This document shows, one piece after another, positions 60,303-64,000 of a DNA stretch of 64,000 nucleotides. Below the pieces are notes generated by a model that saw only the letters and a list, made by a program, of their open reading frames with translations, did no database searches and was not told where the DNA came from. Position 1 is the first letter of the stretch. Every line of letters starts with the position of its first letter. Position numbers and translations under genes: made by a program. This stretch comes from JALYRV01 sp036675475 (GTDB lineage Bacteria; Acidobacteriota; Vicinamibacteria; Vicinamibacterales; SCN-69-37), in NCBI GenBank assembly GCA_036675475.1, contig JAKFEY010000069.1, positions 14,438 through 78,437 of the forward strand, written 5' to 3'.

Positions 60303-62393
60303 ATGAAACTCTCGCTCGCCTGGCTGCGCGACTACGTCGACCTGCCCGCCGATCTTCCGGTCGGCGAGCTGATGCACGACCTGACGATGACGACCGTGGA
60401 GGTCGAGTCGGCGACGGCGGCCGGCGACGACACCGTCTTCGAGATCGACAACAAGTCGCTGACCAACCGGCCCGATCTCTGGGGCCACTACGGCATCGCG
60501 CGCGAGCTGGCGGCCATCTACAAGCTGCCGCTGCGCCCGGTGGTGGCGCCCCTCGCGTCCATCCTGCCGGAACGGCCGCCGGCGGCGCCGCTCGTGGGCA
60601 CGCTCGATCCCGAGTGCCGCCGCTTCACCGCCACGGCGTTCGGCAACGTGCGCGCGTCGGAGTCGCCGGCGTGGCTGCGCGAGCGGCTGGCGCGCGTCGG
60701 CCAGAACAGCTTCAACCTCTGGGTCGATCTCACCAACTACGTGATGCTCGACATCGGGCAGCCGATGCACGTCTATGACGCGAGCCGCATTGCGCTGCCG
60801 CTGGGCACGCGCAAGTCGCGCAAGGGCGAAAAGACGCGCCTGCTGAACGGCGACGAGTACGAGCTCGACGAGGGCATCCTCACGATCGTCGACGCGCAGT
60901 CGATTGTGGGCATTGCCGGCGTCATGGGCGGCCTCGATTCGAGCGTGACCGCCGGCACCACCGCGATTGTGCTCGAGTGCGCCAACTTCGACGCGCTCAC
61001 CATTCGCCGCGCCTCGCGCCGGCTCAATCTCCGCACCGAGGCATCGTCGCGCTTCGAGAAAGCGATCGACACACCACGCATCGATCTCGCGGTCACGAAA
61101 TTCATCGCGCTCGTCCGCGAGCTTCAGCCGGACGCCATCGTCCAGTCGGTGGCGGACGTCTGCAGCGCGCCCACCGAGCCTGGGAAGGTCACTACGACGC
61201 TCGAGTATCTGGAGACGCGGCTGGGGGCGTCCCTGACGAGGCAGGAAATCGTGGCGGGGCTCGAATCGTTGGGGTTCGACGTGGACGAAGGTCGATCGGG
61301 TGATGCCTCTGGCTCGCCTGACGCCGGAGTGCTCGCAGTAACGGTGCCGACCTGGCGATCGACTGGCGACGTCTCGGGGCCGCACGACCTGCTCGAGGAG
61401 ATCGCGCGCCTGCGCGGATACGACACGTTCGCGTTCGTGCCGGCCCAAGTGCAGCTGGTCAAGCCGGCCATCAACGCGCGCGCGCAGTTCGAGCGGCGCC
61501 TGCGCGATCTGCTGACGCTCACCGGCGGCCTGTATGAAGTCGTCACGTACCCGTGGGTGAAGCACGAATTCCTGGACGCCTCCGGCGTGGACGCGTCGCG
61601 CGCGCCGAAGCTGCACGTCGCGCCCGCGCCCGATCAGGACACGGTGCGGCCGTCTCTGATTCCAAACCTGCTCGAGGCGGTGGCGCAGAACCTGGGCTTC
61701 TTCGACAGCTTCCGCATCTTCGAGTTCGGGCGCGTGTTCCCGGGCGGCAGCGTGCCCGGCGATCACCCGGACGAGCAGCTGCCTGTCCAGCCCCGCCGCC
61801 TGGCCGCCGCCTTTGCGGGTCCGGACGCGGCCGCGCTGTTCCGCGAGGCGCAGGGCCTCGTCGAGCTGCTGCCGCGCGTCACGCACGGCGCGCCGCTGAC
61901 GTTCCGCGCATCCGATGGCCCGGCCTGGGCCGACGCCGCCGGCCGCATCGCGATCAGCGGGCCGAACGGCCCCGCCGGCACGCTCGCCGTCGTCACCAAG
62001 CGCGCGCGCCGGCTGGCCGGCATCAAGCGCGGCGAGCTCGTCATGTTCGAGCTCGACGTCGACGCGCTCGCGCCGCTGCCCTCGCGCGACAACCGCTTCG
62101 ATCCCATCGGGAATTATCCGCAGGCCGATGTGGACGTCTCGCTGCTGTTCCCGGTGGCGACGCCCTGGAGCCGGATCCGTGAGCTCGCCAATGTCGGCGC
62201 GCCCGTGCGGGAGGTGCTGTTCGTCGACGACTATCGCGGCAGAGGCATTCCCGACGGCGCGAAGTCGATCACCCTGCGCCTCCGCATCGGCGAGCCGGGC
62301 CGGACGCTGACCTCAGAAGAGATCAACGCCGCCGCCGCGCGCGTCCGCGCCGCGCTCCGCGAGCAGCTGGGCGCAGGGGAGCGGACGGCCTGA
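60303..62393 (+). CDS. pheT: Phenylalanyl-tRNA synthetase beta subunit, lacking the OB domain
   Basis: 696 residues, against about 800 in E. coli. The N-terminal B1 strand (MKLSLAWLRDYVDLPADLPV, LTMTTVEVES) passes directly to EIDNKSLTNRPDLWGHYGIARELAA, so the tRNA-binding OB-fold (normally about residues 40-150) is absent. B3/B4 editing domain, B5 and the catalytic-like core follow, then the ferredoxin-like anticodon-binding end (NYPQADVDVSLLFP, FVDDYRGRGIPDGAKSITLRLRI). Editing residues were not checked. Confidence 0.95.
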   Translation: MKLSLAWLRDYVDLPADLPVGELMHDLTMTTVEVESATAAGDDTVFEIDNKSLTNRPDLWGHYGIARELAAIYKLPLRPVVAPLASILPERPPAAPLVGTLDPECRRFTATAFGNVRASESPAWLRERLARVGQNSFNLWVDLTNYVMLDIGQPMHVYDASRIALPLGTRKSRKGEKTRLLNGDEYELDEGILTIVDAQSIVGIAGVMGGLDSSVTAGTTAIVLECANFDALTIRRASRRLNLRTEASSRFEKAIDTPRIDLAVTKFIALVRELQPDAIVQSVADVCSAPTEPGKVTTTLEYLETRLGASLTRQEIVAGLESLGFDVDEGRSGDASGSPDAGVLAVTVPTWRSTGDVSGPHDLLEEIARLRGYDTFAFVPAQVQLVKPAINARAQFERRLRDLLTLTGGLYEVVTYPWVKHEFLDASGVDASRAPKLHVAPAPDQDTVRPSLIPNLLEAVAQNLGFFDSFRIFEFGRVFPGGSVPGDHPDEQLPVQPRRLAAAFAGPDAAALFREAQGLVELLPRVTHGAPLTFRASDGPAWADAAGRIAISGPNGPAGTLAVVTKRARRLAGIKRGELVMFELDVDALAPLPSRDNRFDPIGNYPQADVDVSLLFPVATPWSRIRELANVGAPVREVLFVDDYRGRGIPDGAKSITLRLRIGEPGRTLTSEEINAAAARVRAALREQLGAGERTA

Positions 62394-62395
62394 CG

Positions 62396-62456
62396 CTGGA
62401 AACGTAGACGGTAAAGCGTAAAGTAGCTTGGTCCATCGGCGATCGCCGCCATGGAC
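62396..62456. repeat. 7-base array plus palindrome after pheT (H14)
   Basis: GTAGACG, GTAAAGC, GTAAAGT units (62404-62424), then a palindrome: GTCCAT (62431-62436), the perfect 12-base CGGCGATCGCCG and ATGGAC (62451-62456). The layout, array then palindrome then GACATTG, parallels H3 at 3868-3917. It fills most of the gap to zapB and may end the pheST transcript. Confidence 0.65.
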
Positions 62457-62478
62457 ATTGTTCTTTGCTTCTGGCACT

Positions 62479-62763
62479 ATGCGCGCGATGGCCAAAACCG
62501 CGACTACCGTCGATCTGCAGCCGATCGACCGCCTCGAAGAGAAAGTCAAACAACTGGTTCAGCTCGTCGATCGCCTGCGCTCCGAGAACACGCGCGTGGC
62601 CGACGACAACGTGCGCCTGATGCGCGAGCTCGAAGCCGTGAAGGCGCGCGTGTCGGAAGCCGACACGGCCGGCGCCGAGCTGGCGACACTGCGCGACGAG
62701 CGCGATGTCGTGCGCGCGCGCGTGTCGGACATGCTCGCCCAAATCGATCGCCTGTCTCTCTGA
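62479..62763 (+). CDS. zapB: ZapB-like coiled-coil cell-division protein
   Basis: 94 residues, almost all coiled coil (RLEEKVKQLVQLVDRLRSENTRVADDNVRLMRELEAVKARV). This pattern, next to zapA, fits ZapB, which links ZapA and FtsZ rings to the chromosome terminus. A second ATG nine bases downstream (62488) is equally possible. zapA starts one base after the stop. A generic coiled-coil protein is the alternative. Confidence 0.7.
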   Translation: MRAMAKTATTVDLQPIDRLEEKVKQLVQLVDRLRSENTRVADDNVRLMRELEAVKARVSEADTAGAELATLRDERDVVRARVSDMLAQIDRLSL

Positions 62764-62764
62764 C

Positions 62765-63097
62765 ATGGCCGCCCCGTCCCGCGTCGTCACCGTCGAAATC
62801 CAGGGGCAGCGCTACCCCGTGCGCAGCGATCTGGACGCGGGCTACGTCGCGGACCTGGCCACCTACGTCGACAGCAAGATGCGGCTCGCCTCGCGCGAGT
62901 CGACCGTGGCCGACTCGATGCGCATCGCGGTGATCGCGGCGCTCAACATCGCCGACGAGCTGTTCCGCGCGCGCGACGAGGCCAACGGCGACGCGAGCGC
63001 GCTGCTCGATCGCGCCGCCCAGCTCGAGCGCATTCTCGACGCCGTCCTGGCGGAAAAGGGGACGGGTCTAATTTATGCGACCGGAACAGACGCATAA
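62765..63097 (+). CDS. zapA: ZapA-like cell-division protein, C-terminus altered by a palindrome
   Basis: 110 residues: VVTVEIQGQRYPVRSDLDAGYVADLATYVDSKMR, then MRIAVIAALNIADELFRARDEA and a C-terminal coil, the ZapA fold that bundles FtsZ filaments. The last residues (GTGLIYATGTDA) and the stop are encoded inside the palindrome at 63052-63118, so the native end has been replaced. It is followed by a 6S RNA, the same neighbour as in proteobacteria. Confidence 0.88.
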   Translation: MAAPSRVVTVEIQGQRYPVRSDLDAGYVADLATYVDSKMRLASRESTVADSMRIAVIAALNIADELFRARDEANGDASALLDRAAQLERILDAVLAEKGTGLIYATGTDA

Positions 63098-63118
63098 ATT
63101 AGACCCGTCCCCTTTTCC
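63052..63118. repeat. Perfect palindrome joining zapA and 6S RNA (P5)
   Basis: Two perfect 28-base arms (63052-63079 and 63091-63118, with GGGGACGGGTCTAATTTATG and its complement) around an 11-base loop. This AAAGGGGACGGGTC-type sequence resembles REP-like elements seen in other phyla. It supplies the zapA stop and the region where the 6S -35 box should lie. Confidence 0.9.
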
Positions 63119-63131
63119 GCGTTATGATCCG

Positions 63132-63312
63132 GATGCTGCTTTGCGCGTGATGGCTCGGATGGTCGTTTGAGCCAATGTTTTTCCCGAAGTGAATCGCGAC
63201 GCCGCGCGGTGTGCATGCCTCCGCGGAGAGGAAGCCTGAAGCGCGGCTAGACCCAGCGGTTCCACCTGCTAACGCAGGTTCATACGACCTCCCCACACGG
63301 CAAAGCGGCATC
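63132..63312 (+). ncRNA. ssrS: 6S RNA
   Basis: About 181 bases. A perfect 13-base terminal stem pairs GATGCTGCTTTGC (63132-63144) with GCAAAGCGGCATC (63300-63312), followed by TTTTCTT. Between lie TTTGAGCCAATGTTTTTCCC, GTGTGCATGCCTCCGCGG, GAAGCCTGAAGCGCGGC and a hairpin CCTGC-TAAC-GCAGG opposite the central bubble, in the same order as in E. coli 6S RNA. It would bind sigma-70 RNA polymerase and regulate it in stationary phase. A TATGAT box lies at 63123. The 5' end is uncertain by a few bases. Confidence 0.85.
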
Positions 63313-63317
63313 TTTTC

Positions 63318-64000
63318 TTGACCCCCACACCTTCAGCCTCCGTCGGCAGCCTGCACGAGCGCGCGCTCATCGAGCGCATCCGCGCGCGCGTGCCGCACAC
63401 GCACGCCGATCTGGTCATCAGCATTGGCGACGATGCGGCCGTGGTGCGGCCGCCGCGCAACCGCGTGTCGGTGGTGACCACCGACATGCTCGTCGAAGAC
63501 GTGCACTTCCGGCGCGCGTGGTCGACGGCGCACGACATCGGCGCGAAGGCCGTGGCCGTCAACGTGAGCGATCTGAGCGCGATGGGCGCCGAGCCGCGCC
63601 TGGCCACGCTGTCGATCGCGCTGCCCGTCGATTTCCCGCTCGACGACTTCGACGCCCTGGCCGAGGGCGCGGGCGAGGCGGCGCGCGAGGCCGGGCTGGC
63701 CATCGCCGGTGGCAACCTCACGCGATCGCCGGGACCGCTCGTGGTCGACGTCATGGCCATCGGCCAGGTACATGCGCGCAAGGTGCTGCGGCGCGACGGC
63801 GCGCGGCCGGGCGACGAGGTGTATGTCACCGGCACGATTGGCGCGGCCTCGGCCGGCCTGCGGTGGCTCGAGCAGCATGGGGTGCCTGACGCGTCGAGCG
63901 AGGCCTGGCCGGCGGTGCGCCGGGCCTGCCGGCCGCACGCCACCGCGCGCGCCGGGGTCGCGCTGTCGCGGGCGGCGGCATCGCGGGCGGCCATCGACCT
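63318..64000 (+). CDS. thiL: Thiamine-monophosphate kinase (3' end outside the window)
   Basis: About 227 residues visible. ERALIERIRARVPHTHADLVISIGDDAAVV, VVTTDMLVEDVHFRRAWSTAHDIGAKAVAVNVSDLSAMGA and GLAIAGGNLTRSPGPLVVDVMAIG are ThiL motifs; the Asp residues bind Mg and ATP. The enzyme makes thiamine diphosphate. TTG at 63318 is the only start in frame before the conserved region and lies in the tail of the 6S RNA. Confidence 0.9.
   Translation, partial: MTPTPSASVGSLHERALIERIRARVPHTHADLVISIGDDAAVVRPPRNRVSVVTTDMLVEDVHFRRAWSTAHDIGAKAVAVNVSDLSAMGAEPRLATLSIALPVDFPLDDFDALAEGAGEAAREAGLAIAGGNLTRSPGPLVVDVMAIGQVHARKVLRRDGARPGDEVYVTGTIGAASAGLRWLEQHGVPDASSEAWPAVRRACRPHATARAGVALSRAAASRAAID

Overview
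The window is about 64 kb of high-GC DNA from a diderm bacterium, most likely an acidobacterium. Genes lie close together, mostly in short operons whose stop and start codons overlap by four bases. The evidence for Acidobacteriota is an orphan MacB-type permease of the acidobacterial duplicated class (20317-22731), paired M16 peptidases with a lipid-carrier-like tail, lipid A genes (lpxD, lpxB), a TonB-dependent receptor, and an acidobacterial-looking RpoZ. No ribosomal RNA, prophage, CRISPR array or transposase gene is visible. No stretch longer than 300 bases lacks a gene; the longest (2190-2374) is a repeat.

Layout. 1-16 kb: TonB receptor, a zinc peptidase, ChaN/YceI/TerC, a beta-helix protein, a domain-permuted aconitase-family enzyme, apaG, aat, then a coupled Usp / [2Fe-2S] ferredoxin / threonine-dehydrogenase-like set, a rhomboid protease and an epimerase. 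16.3-22.7 kb: ECF sigma factor, anti-sigma factor, two HEAT-repeat proteins and the permease. 22.7-31.6 kb: yqgE, queG, acnA, a large membrane protein, and a matrixin peptidase operon. 31.6-38.5 kb: an envelope operon (lpxD, two M16 peptidases, lpxB). 38.5-49.9 kb: mgtC, nuclease-like and nfo genes, gatC-gatA, rpoZ, two small heat-shock proteins, then ymdB-xseA-xseB-ispA-tlyA-nadK. 49.9-55.8 kb: mltG-ruvX, a phosphatase-like lipoprotein, an EnvC-like factor and a degenerate S41 protease, then tRNA-Val. 55.9-64 kb: the translation operon thrS-infC-rpmI-rplT-pheS-pheT, zapB-zapA, a 6S RNA and thiL (cut by the window end).

Two repeat systems stand out. First, at least 14 loci carry short imperfect tandem arrays with a period of about seven bases, often arranged as inverted repeats. 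Several exact cores recur at unrelated loci, and the arrays often form the ends of genes. They look like the short tandemly repeated repetitive sequences of cyanobacteria. Second, a family of near-perfect palindromes of 50-80 bases sits inside coding genes without breaking the frame. Three of them encode related peptides, much like the Rickettsia palindromic elements. Another palindrome has replaced the zapA 3' end and lies directly against the 6S RNA promoter.

Other points of note: infC can only start at a non-AUG codon (probably AUA overlapping the thrS stop), PheT lacks its tRNA-binding OB domain, the S41 protease has lost its whole catalytic triad, and the permuted aconitase is open in frame with an upstream zinc-ribbon sequence. 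All functional calls rest on reading motifs by eye; no database search was run.
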